A stretch of 64,000 bases of DNA from CALHRB01 sp964473465 (GTDB lineage Bacteria > Bacteroidota > Ignavibacteria > Kapaibacteriales > UBA2268): contig CAYYPE010000005.1 of the NCBI GenBank assembly GCA_964473465.1, positions 62,001 through 126,000 on the forward strand, in the 5' to 3' direction. The translations under genes and the position numbers were made by a program. Each line of letters begins with the position of its first letter. Position 1 is the first letter of the stretch. The notes beneath the pieces are model-generated. The model searched no databases, was not told where the DNA came from, and saw nothing but the letters and a program-made list of their open reading frames with translations. Positions 1 to 8,805 of this stretch are shown here, piece after piece.

Positions 1-167
1 ATTCTTCTCGGGAAACCATCTTCTTCTCTTTTTTTATCTTTTTCTAATAATTCATCAAGTGTTTGTAATCCTGTAATATACGTTTTTTTAGGTTTATAAT
101 AACCGGGAAGAACATCTGAATCATTAATTTCATACAAATCTGTAATGATTTTTTTCTTAAAGTCCAT
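1..167 (-). CDS. Partial unrecognised protein downstream of prkA
   Basis: This reading frame starts with ATG at 165-167 and runs off the left edge, leaving 55 complete codons. It begins MDFKKKIITDLYEINDSD and stays open to residue R-R-I at base 1. The visible part is charged and hydrophilic, with no signal peptide or membrane segment. It lies 61 bp downstream of the PrkA kinase gene on the same strand, so the two are probably co-transcribed. In other bacteria prkA is often followed by a DUF444 (YeaH/YhbH) gene, but the visible N-terminus does not clearly resemble that family, so no function is assigned. Confidence 0.6.
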   Translation of the reverse strand, partial: MDFKKKIITDLYEINDSDVLPGYYKPKKTYITGLQTLDELLEKDKKREEDGFPRR

Positions 168-228
168 TTTATTCTTTATTAAAAATTACTAATTCATTTT
201 AGTATTGAATCAAATCTAAGTGAAATTA

Positions 229-2304
229 TCAGCTTGCATCATCCTGAGTGCAGAAATACTCAATTGTTTTTTCAGCACAGGTTCTGCAATAGCCAAGCTT
301 GTTTATCATTGTGTCTATCATTCTGTTATATAGTTTCTGATTTTCGTCATTGGTTCTGTTGGATAAAGCACCAACAAGGCTGCCGGCACCTGCAACATCA
401 GATTTTAATCTAACATCAGTAACAGCTTTGACAAGGTCATTATTATCCATAAAATTATAATTTGGGTCCTGAATCATTTTCTGACCATAGATTTTTGCTA
501 TAGTTGTTCGGTAACTTTGCTTCTGTTCATTTGTTTTCAGTCCCAAGCGATCTTCAACGCTATTGATAAAAGATTCATCAATTTTCAATGGAACTAATTT
601 ACCTGTTTGGGGGTCTTTGTAAGTCCAGACCTTATCTGGTCCGAGATTTTTGGCATCAATTCCTATAATCATATTAACATAATTCAACACATCTTTTTCG
701 ACGGCATCAGGTTGATCCATATAAGCATTGAAAATCTCAGCCATAATATTTTTTCTATGTAGGCTTTTTCCAATCTTGATATCATTGAGATATTTAATTC
801 TATCGTTTGGATCCTGAATATAATCCAGAATAACACTATTCAGAGCTATAAAAACATCACCGGCATACATACATTTGCCTTCCTGAGTCTCGGACCTTTC
901 GAGGAGAATTTGTATGGCTCGGCCAAGATTTCTGTGACCTAAACCTTTCTGTCCAAATCTTTTTGTTATATCAGGTTCATTGTTTAAATCATTAATTACT
1001 TCCATTAAAGTTTTTATACTTTTCTCTCCGGCGACTTCACCAGCTGCAAGCTTCATCATTTCGACAGGGGTTAGTTTATCTGAACTGGGCATTCTGGTTA
1101 AAATAACTGATACAGAAAGGGCATAATTCAAATTAGGGTCAATATGAAGTTTTTCCCCACTGAATGTGGTTTTTTCTCTGCTGCCAATTGCATAGGCAGT
1201 TAATTCTTTCTGAAGCAGGTAATTAGTATTATGTGCCATATAAGTTAATCTACATCTATCCACTATTGGTGCTTGTTCCTTTTCTTCAAGAAATCTGGCA
1301 AATTCGGAATTGTTTGACGTAGCAATAATAAGAGTATCGAGTGGCCATTTGAAACCTTCAATTTCAATTGTTCGATTCTGAATCACACCAAGATACACCT
1401 GAACTAAATCCCTTTTGTTTTTGAATATCTCGTCGGCAAAATGAATACCACCACCAGCAACTCGGGCTAAAGCACCACGCCTTAAATCAAATCTATAAGG
1501 ATGCGTTGTATCAGAAATATGAAGCAATCTTGTGATGGATTCTTCGCCAATAAGGTCAACTGCTGAACTTGTTATTTTATCCTTTGCAGCATATTTCCCT
1601 GTTAGTGTTCCCATTGTTTCACTAATTGGAATTGGGGTTACTTCAATAAATTCGAGCATCTCATCAATATTTCCATTACAATAGTTTCTGATTTGTTCCC
1701 AGATATAAGAACTACAGGCACCCAGAGGACGAAAATTACGATAATATTTTTCGATTTGCTTATCTTTTGCCCCTAATTTTTGAAGCCAGTTGATATTATC
1801 ATCTTTTGATTGAAAAAGGTTCATAGCTAAGATCATAGGGTCTTCGTAAGTCTGTGACTCAATGAATCTTATCTTGCCATAACCTCCAAGTTTATCAAGA
1901 TTGTTAAATCTGAAAGTATATCTTTTGTTTTTTTCAATAGATGTAAAATCTCTGTAAACCTTGTTCAGGAAATCCACGAAATATGTTTTGCCATTGCCGG
2001 GTTCACCTATCAGAACAAAAGCCATTTCAGCTGAAGATCCACCTTCTGCAGCATCTTTGACGAAAGAAACAAAACTGTTTATTTCGTCATACATACCTAT
2101 AATATGCTTTTTCCCTTTTCTGAATACTTTGAAATCATAAGTTGATCTACCATTAACAGTAACTTTTTCAATTTCGTGGTCTTCCAAAATCATTCTCGAA
2201 ACAGCCTGAAACGCATTTTCGAATGTTCTGTTTCCTTTGATGACTTCGCTTATATGCCTCTCTAAGCGATTTTGGTCAGTGTTGTTTGAAATTTTCTGTG
2301 CCAT
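229..2304 (-). CDS. prkA: PrkA-family serine protein kinase (AAA+ fold)
   Basis: The 691-residue product has the PrkA layout: an N-terminal AAA+ ATPase-type domain with a Walker A motif GEPGNGKT at about residues 100-107, followed by the PrkA C-terminal kinase-like region. Family members are cytoplasmic and linked to stress, starvation or sporulation signalling (YeaG in E. coli, PrkA in Bacillus). The length fits the family. The start at 2304 is supported by a CTGGAG ribosome-binding site a few bases upstream of the ATG. The stop is TGA, which shows that TGA is a normal stop codon in this genome. An unrecognised gene follows at 61 bp. The substrate cannot be deduced from the sequence. Confidence 0.9.
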   Translation of the reverse strand: MAQKISNNTDQNRLERHISEVIKGNRTFENAFQAVSRMILEDHEIEKVTVNGRSTYDFKVFRKGKKHIIGMYDEINSFVSFVKDAAEGGSSAEMAFVLIGEPGNGKTYFVDFLNKVYRDFTSIEKNKRYTFRFNNLDKLGGYGKIRFIESQTYEDPMILAMNLFQSKDDNINWLQKLGAKDKQIEKYYRNFRPLGACSSYIWEQIRNYCNGNIDEMLEFIEVTPIPISETMGTLTGKYAAKDKITSSAVDLIGEESITRLLHISDTTHPYRFDLRRGALARVAGGGIHFADEIFKNKRDLVQVYLGVIQNRTIEIEGFKWPLDTLIIATSNNSEFARFLEEKEQAPIVDRCRLTYMAHNTNYLLQKELTAYAIGSREKTTFSGEKLHIDPNLNYALSVSVILTRMPSSDKLTPVEMMKLAAGEVAGEKSIKTLMEVINDLNNEPDITKRFGQKGLGHRNLGRAIQILLERSETQEGKCMYAGDVFIALNSVILDYIQDPNDRIKYLNDIKIGKSLHRKNIMAEIFNAYMDQPDAVEKDVLNYVNMIIGIDAKNLGPDKVWTYKDPQTGKLVPLKIDESFINSVEDRLGLKTNEQKQSYRTTIAKIYGQKMIQDPNYNFMDNNDLVKAVTDVRLKSDVAGAGSLVGALSNRTNDENQKLYNRMIDTMINKLGYCRTCAEKTIEYFCTQDDAS

Positions 2305-2497
2305 TATTTTTCTCCAGTTTGATTACATCAATATAAAACACTTTTTTCTTAAAAAAGTTTCTAAAATTAAGAAATATTTGTTAACTGTGGCTATGTATTG
2401 GAATATTTCGGCGATTATTACAAAAAATCAATATTTATGTAAAGTAAAATTTATTTTTAAAATATTGGCAAAGCAGATAAAAAATATAATCAAGAGA

Positions 2498-2528
2498 TTG
2501 AATTAATTTCAAAAAAATGATATATTTG
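2498..2528 (+). promoter_or_regulatory. Bacteroidota-type promoter candidate for nuoC
   Basis: TATATTTG at 2521-2528 matches the Bacteroidota -7 consensus TAnnTTTG, and TTG at 2498-2500 is separated from it by exactly 20 bases, as expected for the -33 element. It lies about 30 bases upstream of the nuoC ATG. Assigned by consensus only. Confidence 0.45.
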
Positions 2529-2557
2529 CTTTTTTATTAATTATTTCTTGAATTTCT

Positions 2558-3088
2558 ATGAGTGAATTTAATGATTCTGTATTGAGTCTGGCACAAATAA
2601 TTGCTCCTGATTTTGAACATAAGGTTCATAACGGGCTTCTAACTTTGACCATTAAGCCGAGTTATCTACTTCAATTAGCATCTGAACTAAAAGAAAATGA
2701 GAATACAAAAATTGATATGTTGCTTGATATTACAGCAATTGACTGGTATAAAAAAAATCCAAGATTCGAAGTTGTCTATAATCTTTATTCTAATAAATTT
2801 CATAAGAGATTATTTATCAAAGCACCAGTTAGTGAATATGAGCCTGAAATTCAATCCCTGACATCAATATGGGAAAGTGCGAACTGGTATGAAAGGGAAA
2901 CTTACGATATGTATGGAATTAAATTTCTGAATCATCCGAATTTAAGAAGGTTTTATATGCCTGAGGACTTTGTTGACCCACACACTGGGGAACCACTATA
3001 TCCTCTAAGAAAAGATTTTCCTTTAATGGGTTTACCTGATTCATTGCCATTGCCACCATATCCTGAAAGGGATGGCGAAGTTATTTAA
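2558..3088 (+). CDS. nuoC: NADH-quinone oxidoreductase subunit C (30 kDa subunit)
   Basis: The 176-residue protein matches the 30 kDa subunit of complex I, part of the peripheral arm that couples NADH oxidation to quinone reduction. The diagnostic segment ERETYDMYGIKF followed by HPNLRRFYMPEDF is present, as is the C-terminal PLRKDFPL. Length is normal for a free-standing NuoC (not a NuoCD fusion). No other nuo gene is adjacent: prkA is upstream on the other strand and a hydrolase is downstream after about 210 bp. The gene is therefore separated from the usual nuoABCD cluster, at least here. Confidence 0.92.
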   Translation: MSEFNDSVLSLAQIIAPDFEHKVHNGLLTLTIKPSYLLQLASELKENENTKIDMLLDITAIDWYKKNPRFEVVYNLYSNKFHKRLFIKAPVSEYEPEIQSLTSIWESANWYERETYDMYGIKFLNHPNLRRFYMPEDFVDPHTGEPLYPLRKDFPLMGLPDSLPLPPYPERDGEVI

Positions 3089-3299
3089 TTGAATTTTAGT
3101 TATTGTTATTAAAATTATTTTAAATAGTAATTAGAAGCCTTTCAAAAATCTGACTTGTCAGTAAAATTATAATTTTTTTTTAAACAAACTATTGATTTCT
3201 ATAATCATTTAGTTTAATTATTACTATTAATTTTTTAAATAAAATCTTAAGTTTCAAATATTAATAACGATAATTTTTATGTAAACTTTTAGGAAAGAA

Positions 3300-3983
3300 A
3301 TGACAATCATATTATTACATGGTGCTTTAGGTTCAAAAAAACAAATGGAACCTATTCATAACTTTCTGAATGATTTTTTTGAGACCACATCAATTAATTT
3401 TTCAGGTCATGGTGGAAATCCAATTCCCGCTTCAGAATTTTCACTTGAAATGTTTTTGAATGACGTCCTAAAAGAAATTGAGAGACTTCATGTTAAAAAA
3501 GTAAATATTCTGGGCTATAGTCTTGGTGGTTATGTTGGTCTAAATTTTGCTTTAAAATACCCTCAAAAGATTAACAAATTAGTAACATTATCAACAAAAC
3601 TTAAATGGGATAGAGATTTTGCAGAAAAAGAAGCCCCAAAAATTTTACCTGAGTTTATTGAAAAGAATCATCCAAAATTAGCTGATAAATTAAAAGTAAC
3701 ACACCATCCTGAAGATTGGAGAGTAATTTGTAAAAAAACATCTGATTTTTTCCTTGATCTCGGTAAAAATCATTTATCGGAAGATGAACTTGCACAAATA
3801 AATCATCAGGTTCTTTTAAGCACAGGGGATAGGGATGAAATTGCGACTTTTCCTGAAACTTATCATATTTACAAGCGAATGAATAATTCTCAATTACTTG
3901 TTATGCCAAACACAGGTCACCAGATTGAGAAAATGGACTATTACAGTCTCTTCCATGATTTTAAGCGTTTCTTTGAATTTTAG
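3300..3983 (+). CDS. Alpha/beta-fold hydrolase
   Basis: This is a small (227 aa) cytoplasmic alpha/beta hydrolase. It begins with a beta strand and an HGALGS oxyanion-type motif. The nucleophile elbow is GYSLGG (Ser74), the acid is probably in GDRDE (about 177-179), and the catalytic His is in NTGHQIEK (His207). The set is complete, so it is probably active as an esterase, lipase or MenH-like enzyme. The sequence does not identify the substrate. No menaquinone gene is next to it (menA is about 15 kb away), so a MenH role is only a possibility. Confidence 0.8.
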   Translation: MTIILLHGALGSKKQMEPIHNFLNDFFETTSINFSGHGGNPIPASEFSLEMFLNDVLKEIERLHVKKVNILGYSLGGYVGLNFALKYPQKINKLVTLSTKLKWDRDFAEKEAPKILPEFIEKNHPKLADKLKVTHHPEDWRVICKKTSDFFLDLGKNHLSEDELAQINHQVLLSTGDRDEIATFPETYHIYKRMNNSQLLVMPNTGHQIEKMDYYSLFHDFKRFFEF

Positions 3984-4367
3984 TTACTTAACAAAATCTT
4001 TTATTTTGCCAGTATGTTCCTGAATTTTATCTAATTCGGTGTTTATTTTCTCTTTTAAGGAATCCAATTCCAATCTTAATTTAAGACTTAAATCATCCTG
4101 ATTAATGAGTTGAGAACGTTCTTTTTGTAACTGTAAACCGATTTTGCTATTAGAGAACATTGATCCATAACCAGAAATAAGCCAGTCAATATTTAAACCA
4201 GCTTCGTATAATTTTTTTAATACTCTCCAGCCAAAGTATTTTTTTGGATTAGAAATATAAGATGAAAAAAAGTTATTAGTCTTTTTCAAATGTCTTGAAA
4301 GTTCACTTAGACTGCCATAAGAAATCTCGGCAAACTCCTTTAATCTATTAGACTCTTCAACTTGCAT
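3984..4367 (-). CDS. Small HTH-like protein with C-terminal coiled coil
   Basis: The 127-residue protein has an N-terminal region resembling the helix-turn-helix of phage CI-type/XRE repressors (SLSELSRHLKK followed by FFSSYISNPKKYFGWRVL) and the phrase NIDWLISGYGSMF, common in Bacteroidota XRE regulators. Residues from about 85 on are rich in Glu, Lys and Leu heptads and probably form a coiled coil for oligomerisation. It starts 10 bp downstream of the C1 peptidase stop on the same strand, so they may be co-transcribed. Its end abuts the stop of the convergent hydrolase. DNA binding is inferred. Confidence 0.6.
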   Translation of the reverse strand: MQVEESNRLKEFAEISYGSLSELSRHLKKTNNFFSSYISNPKKYFGWRVLKKLYEAGLNIDWLISGYGSMFSNSKIGLQLQKERSQLINQDDLSLKLRLELDSLKEKINTELDKIQEHTGKIKDFVK

Positions 4368-4377
4368 GGATAATAAA

Positions 4378-5604
4378 TCAAAATTTATCTAATATATTTT
4401 TTAAAGCTGATTTGTGAAGCATATAAGTCATCATTTTCAATTTTATGAAATCAAAGTGATAGAAATAATATCCTTTGTTATTGCCATTAAAAGCACCGGC
4501 ACCAGAATCCTTAATAAGGAACCAATATCCATTATCTTTCTTTGTAATTCCAACGATATGAATGCCGTGATCATCAGTTGTGGTCTGGTTGCTGAATCTG
4601 AATTGTCTTGCATAATCATTAATAAATGATGAAGGTATATCAAATGATGGCACCATAGCGACTTCCAATTGAGATAAGATACCTGCTTCAGAGACATCCC
4701 CACCAATAATTGCTGAAAAACCTTTATTTAATGCTTCAACAAGACTATTCATGAATTCATCCAAAGGAATGTTGAAATATGAAGAATCTTTTCGCCAATT
4801 ATCCGGTACAGTATATTCAATCTTGGTATAATAAGGTTTTTCGAGAATAGAAATAATATCAATGTAATCATCAAGATTAATTTTAACAAAATCAGTCAAA
4901 AATTGTTTTGGAGTCCATGTTTTACCCTTAAATTCAAAATTTTCTGGCGGGACACCTAAATAATTATTTAAAATACTTTTAATATTTTTGATAACTGCTT
5001 CTTCATTCCAATTATTATCTCTTTTGATGCTTTCCAGGTAAGTTTTCATTTTGCTAAACATCTCTGAATGGTCGTGAAATGGTTGATTGGGTTTAAGCCC
5101 TGTATAAATTTCATCTGGAACACAGCCATAGGTTTTCCATATTCTTGTAACAGCATTTGCCTGAGAGCCTTCCCCAAATTCTGAATTACCCATCTCTCTG
5201 ACAAATCGCCTTGCTTTTTCAACATATTCCCAATAGACAGTAAACATCCGGGAGATTTTTAATTTTTGACCAGTTAATCTGAAGATTTCTGATTCGAGAT
5301 AACTTGTTGTTGAAAAACACCAGCAGGTTCCGGTAATACCCTGTGAAATTGGTTCATTATGCCAGATGGTTTTAAATTCGTTTATGGATTTCGGTAAATC
5401 AATTCCCGTGAAATCCATTTTAAAAACCAATTTTTTCTTATCATTCCTTTTTTTAAATTCTTCGGTTTTTGTGGTAATAGTGTCCCAAAAATCGCTCTTA
5501 TAATCTATGAAGACTCCTTTGTCATTTCTGTCATTCTGGGAAAAACCTGCCTGAGAAAAAAATAAAAAAACAAAAAATACCTTAGTGATTAACTTTGATA
5601 ACAT
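4378..5604 (-). CDS. Secreted C1-family (papain/bleomycin hydrolase-like) cysteine peptidase
   Basis: The product (408 aa) starts with a Sec signal peptide (hydrophobic FFVFLFFSQAGFSQ, cleavage near residue 22). The catalytic Cys lies in the papain-type block QGITGTCWCFS (Cys94). The catalytic His is in DDHGIHIVG near residue 345. The third residue, normally Asn in an NSWG motif, is Asp in LIKDSGAGAF. The C-terminus LKMMTYMLHK resembles bleomycin hydrolase-like Bacteroidota peptidases, in which I recall the KDSG form also occurring. It is probably a periplasmic or secreted peptidase. It is transcribed divergently from the OmpA gene at 5762 and precedes the small HTH gene. Confidence 0.82.
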   Translation of the reverse strand: MLSKLITKVFFVFLFFSQAGFSQNDRNDKGVFIDYKSDFWDTITTKTEEFKKRNDKKKLVFKMDFTGIDLPKSINEFKTIWHNEPISQGITGTCWCFSTTSYLESEIFRLTGQKLKISRMFTVYWEYVEKARRFVREMGNSEFGEGSQANAVTRIWKTYGCVPDEIYTGLKPNQPFHDHSEMFSKMKTYLESIKRDNNWNEEAVIKNIKSILNNYLGVPPENFEFKGKTWTPKQFLTDFVKINLDDYIDIISILEKPYYTKIEYTVPDNWRKDSSYFNIPLDEFMNSLVEALNKGFSAIIGGDVSEAGILSQLEVAMVPSFDIPSSFINDYARQFRFSNQTTTDDHGIHIVGITKKDNGYWFLIKDSGAGAFNGNNKGYYFYHFDFIKLKMMTYMLHKSALKNILDKF

Positions 5605-5697
5605 ATTATTTTAAAACAATTAAACAACAAATATTAATTTTCTAAATTACAAAAAAACTGTTTATCTTGTGAGTTAAAATAAATTTTCTGGACAAAT

Positions 5698-5728
5698 TTA
5701 AGAAAATGACAGAAATTCTTTATTTTTG
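5698..5728 (+). promoter_or_regulatory. Promoter candidate for the beta-barrel/OmpA gene
   Basis: TATTTTTG at 5721-5728 matches TAnnTTTG and lies about 34 bases before the ATG at 5762. The -33 position holds TTTA rather than the preferred TTTG, so the match is incomplete. Confidence 0.35.
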
Positions 5729-5761
5729 TTAGTCTATTTATGATAATTTTAGGTATTATTG

Positions 5762-7828
5762 ATGAGATTGAGCAAATTGCTCATTTTTTTTGTAATCATA
5801 CAGGTATTATTTATCCCAATAATATTTGATAGTATTGGTATAAAGGTATCGTGTTTATATTCAGAGGATGAAAACAAGGAAAAAGATAGTGTTTCTTTGA
5901 AACCTAAATATGGTTTAACCCTTTCCTTTGGTGAAAATTTCTATGATGCTGATTTCAGAAACTTGCCGGGTGTTCCCAATTGTTGTCCAAAATTTTCCTC
6001 TGGGAGTGGGTTCGGATATTCTTTTGGTGTATTATATGATTTTTATTTAGCTGAAAGTCAATACTTAGAAATAAGAGGAGAAATTGTCAAATTTGACGGG
6101 CTTTTGAAAACAATAGAAACAACTAATGGAATAATTGACGGAAAATCGGCTGAAGTATCTTTTGAGCATATAATAGACACTAAATTAACATCACTTGGTA
6201 TAAATGGTTTATATTCCAATACATTTTATGAAAATTTATCAGGGCATGCAGGACTGAGGATAGGTTTTCCTCTTTCCGGAACTTATAAACAAAAAGAGGA
6301 AATTGTAAAGCCAGCTGATAAGGGAACATTTCTTGACGGAACAAGATTAAGGAATCAAAATTCGGGTAATATTCCAGAATTGAATGGATTGCAAATATCT
6401 GTGAATCTTGGATTAAGTTATGAACTACCATTAAATAGGAAAAGATGGCTGTTTCTTGTTCCAGAAATATTTTATGGTTATAATTTTACAAATCTTGTCA
6501 AAGATGTTGACTGGAATTTGCACTATTTAAGGTTGGGAGCATCAATTAAATACAGAATTCCACCACCACCACCACCACCACCGCCACCACCGTTGCTTCC
6601 GCCTGACCCGGATTATCCATCTCCACCAAAACCACCAGTTTTGTTTGCAGAGTTGAATGTATTACAACTCGATACAAATAAAAATGTTCAAAAAGATTTC
6701 AAGATCAAAATTGAAGATTTTACATCTTTAAATTTAAGACCATTGTTAAATTATGTTTTTTTTGATGAGAACTCTGCAGAAATACCAAAAAGATATCATA
6801 AATTAAGCAGAAATCAGACAAATAGTTTTTCGATTAAAGATCTATCTAATTTAGACGTAATTCCAACTTATTATCACATTTTGAATATTGTTGGTAAAAG
6901 ATTAAATGAGATACCAACTGCTAAAATTACATTAACAGGAACAAATCAGAACTTTAATGAAGAAAAAGGGAATCTTGATCTATCTGAACGTAGAGCTCTT
7001 GCAGTAAAGGATTATCTGGTTAATGTCTGGAATGTAAACGAAAGCCAAATCAAAGTAATTTCGAGAAATTTACCTAAGGAACCTGCCAACAATAATGAAT
7101 TGGGAGGTCCCGAGGAAAACCGTAGGGTCGAAATTTTGTCTGATGACTGGAGAATTCTTGAGCCCGTAATAACAGGAGATACATTAAGAAAAATTTCTGA
7201 GACTATAATCAGATTTTTACCAAAAATAAAAGCCGATGCAGGATTGAAAGAATGGTTTATTGATGTAAAGCAAAATCAGAGAAACATAATACGTTTTTTT
7301 GGTGAAAAAGAAACAGATAAAGTAGATTGGTTTATTACTCAGAAGGATACTGCTGTTCCTAAGCAGGGTGGTTTCGTCGAGGTAAGCTTAAAAGCAAAAG
7401 ATAAACTTGGTCAAGAAGTAAAAACAGATGTAAAAAAGATACCAATAGAACAATTAACAATTGACAGAAAAAGATTAGAGAGGATAGCTGACAAGGAATT
7501 TGAATATTACAGCCTGATACTTTTTGATTATGGCAAGTCCGACTTAGGAAAAGAGAATCGCTCTGTTCTGGATTTTGTTAAAAGTAGAATATCAGAGAAA
7601 TCTATAGTAACGATTACTGGTTACACGGACAGTATTGGTGATGACGAAACAAACCTGAAGCTATCTGAAGCCAGAGCAAGAGCTGCTGCCAAAAGGCTCG
7701 ATATCCCAAATGCCAATGTTTTCGGTGTTGGTGAATCCGAGCTTTTATATGATAATACTTTACCAGAAGGTAGATTTTATTGCAGAACTGTAAAAATTAC
7801 CATTGAAACTCCTGTTCAAGAGAATTAA
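5762..7828 (+). CDS. Outer-membrane beta-barrel / poly-proline / tandem OmpA-domain protein
   Basis: The 688-residue protein begins with a signal peptide (LLIFFVIIQVLFIPIIF). Residues of about 50-265 alternate in the manner of an outer-membrane beta barrel. An 11-proline tract (6560-6592, mostly CCA codons) and further prolines form a linker. Two OmpA-like peptidoglycan-binding domains follow: one around LDLSERRALAVKDYL and NRRVEIL, and a C-terminal one with LILFDYGKSDLG, ITGYTDSIGD and LSEARARAAAKRL. It probably anchors the outer membrane to peptidoglycan. ATG at 5762 is preferred over the TTG one codon upstream. The stop overlaps the next start (TAATG). The double-OmpA half has the same architecture as the gapped gene at 44128. 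Confidence 0.82.
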   Translation: MRLSKLLIFFVIIQVLFIPIIFDSIGIKVSCLYSEDENKEKDSVSLKPKYGLTLSFGENFYDADFRNLPGVPNCCPKFSSGSGFGYSFGVLYDFYLAESQYLEIRGEIVKFDGLLKTIETTNGIIDGKSAEVSFEHIIDTKLTSLGINGLYSNTFYENLSGHAGLRIGFPLSGTYKQKEEIVKPADKGTFLDGTRLRNQNSGNIPELNGLQISVNLGLSYELPLNRKRWLFLVPEIFYGYNFTNLVKDVDWNLHYLRLGASIKYRIPPPPPPPPPPPLLPPDPDYPSPPKPPVLFAELNVLQLDTNKNVQKDFKIKIEDFTSLNLRPLLNYVFFDENSAEIPKRYHKLSRNQTNSFSIKDLSNLDVIPTYYHILNIVGKRLNEIPTAKITLTGTNQNFNEEKGNLDLSERRALAVKDYLVNVWNVNESQIKVISRNLPKEPANNNELGGPEENRRVEILSDDWRILEPVITGDTLRKISETIIRFLPKIKADAGLKEWFIDVKQNQRNIIRFFGEKETDKVDWFITQKDTAVPKQGGFVEVSLKAKDKLGQEVKTDVKKIPIEQLTIDRKRLERIADKEFEYYSLILFDYGKSDLGKENRSVLDFVKSRISEKSIVTITGYTDSIGDDETNLKLSEARARAAAKRLDIPNANVFGVGESELLYDNTLPEGRFYCRTVKITIETPVQEN
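6560..6592 (+). repeat. In-frame CCN triplet tract encoding 11 prolines
   Basis: Seven CCA codons are followed by CCG, two CCA and CCG. The tract encodes the poly-proline linker between the barrel and OmpA parts. Slippage by whole codons would change linker length without breaking the frame. Confidence 0.9.
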
Positions 7829-8640
7829 TGCTAAATATTTATAAAATTGAAGATATAAATGATTCAAGAATCTCGCTTTATAAGAATTTAAGGTTTACTC
7901 CTAAAACACATCAAGAAAAAAAATTATTCATAGCTGAAGGAAAAAAACTCGTCAGAAAGCTACTAAGTAGTAATATCCCTATTTATTCAATTTTTGCAAT
8001 TGAAGACTTTTACTCGGAAAATCAATATCTAATTTCCCATCGAACAGATGAAAATACTCCATTATATTCAGCAGAAAAGAAAATAATGGAACAAATTGTA
8101 GGATTTCGTCTTCATTCAGGTGTAATGGCTATGGCTTTTCAGCCTGCTGAAGTCAGACCCGTTGATATGAAAGGTATAATAGTTGCGACAAATGGTATTA
8201 ACAATGCTGAAAATATAGGCTCCATTATAAGAAATATGGTTGGTTTTGGTATCGAAAATATAATTGTTGATAGAAAATCTGTATCTCCTTATCTCAGAAG
8301 AGCTGTAAGGGTTTCAATGGGAAGTGTATTTTTTAGCAATTTTTGTCATTCTGAGGATTTAGTAAATGATATAAATTTTTTGAAGCGTAGAGGATACAAA
8401 ATAATATCTATCGAAATAAGCGAGAATTCAAAGTTATTGAATACCTTCAAATTCGATAAAATGTCTCTAATCATATTTGGAAGCGAAGATTATGGTATTG
8501 AAAAAGAAATATTGGAAATAAGCGATGTAGTTATAAAAATACCAATGTCGGACAAAATTGATTCCTTTAATGTTTCTTCAAGTTCAGCTGTTGTTTTTTA
8601 TCAGATTCAGAACTACAATTTGATTAATCACTTATTTTAA
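7828..8640 (+). CDS. TrmH/SpoU-family RNA 2'-O-methyltransferase
   Basis: This 270-residue protein is a SPOUT-class SAM-dependent RNA ribose methyltransferase. The N-terminal RNA-binding part (about 1-100) contains FIAEGKKLVRKLL. The SPOUT domain has motif 1 NNAENIGSIIRN, motif 2 LIIFGSEDYGI and motif 3 IPMSDKIDSFNVSSSSA. Length is typical of the TrmH/RlmB group. The exact rRNA or tRNA target cannot be read from the sequence. Its ATG overlaps the stop of the preceding OmpA gene (TAATG), indicating translational coupling although the functions are unrelated. Confidence 0.88.
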   Translation: MLNIYKIEDINDSRISLYKNLRFTPKTHQEKKLFIAEGKKLVRKLLSSNIPIYSIFAIEDFYSENQYLISHRTDENTPLYSAEKKIMEQIVGFRLHSGVMAMAFQPAEVRPVDMKGIIVATNGINNAENIGSIIRNMVGFGIENIIVDRKSVSPYLRRAVRVSMGSVFFSNFCHSEDLVNDINFLKRRGYKIISIEISENSKLLNTFKFDKMSLIIFGSEDYGIEKEILEISDVVIKIPMSDKIDSFNVSSSSAVVFYQIQNYNLINHLF

Positions 8641-8805
8641 AATTTTACTTATCTTTTAATTAATAATTAATTTAACTTCCCTCAAAAACCTTTATTAAAT
8701 CAATCGATTAAAGCATTGGATTTACATTACAATAATCAGAAAATATTAAATTTTACATTTTCATTTTTTTTTTAAATTAATAATTTCAAATTTCCAAATT
8801 TCAAT

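Noticed and set aside
2237..2506. 89-codon plus-strand frame between prkA and nuoC
   Set aside because: It overlaps the prkA start, has AT-rich low-complexity composition, no ribosome-binding site and no recognisable motif.
3089..3299. Possible small gene between nuoC and the hydrolase
   Set aside because: The 211 bp are AT-rich with stop codons in all frames and no hairpin.
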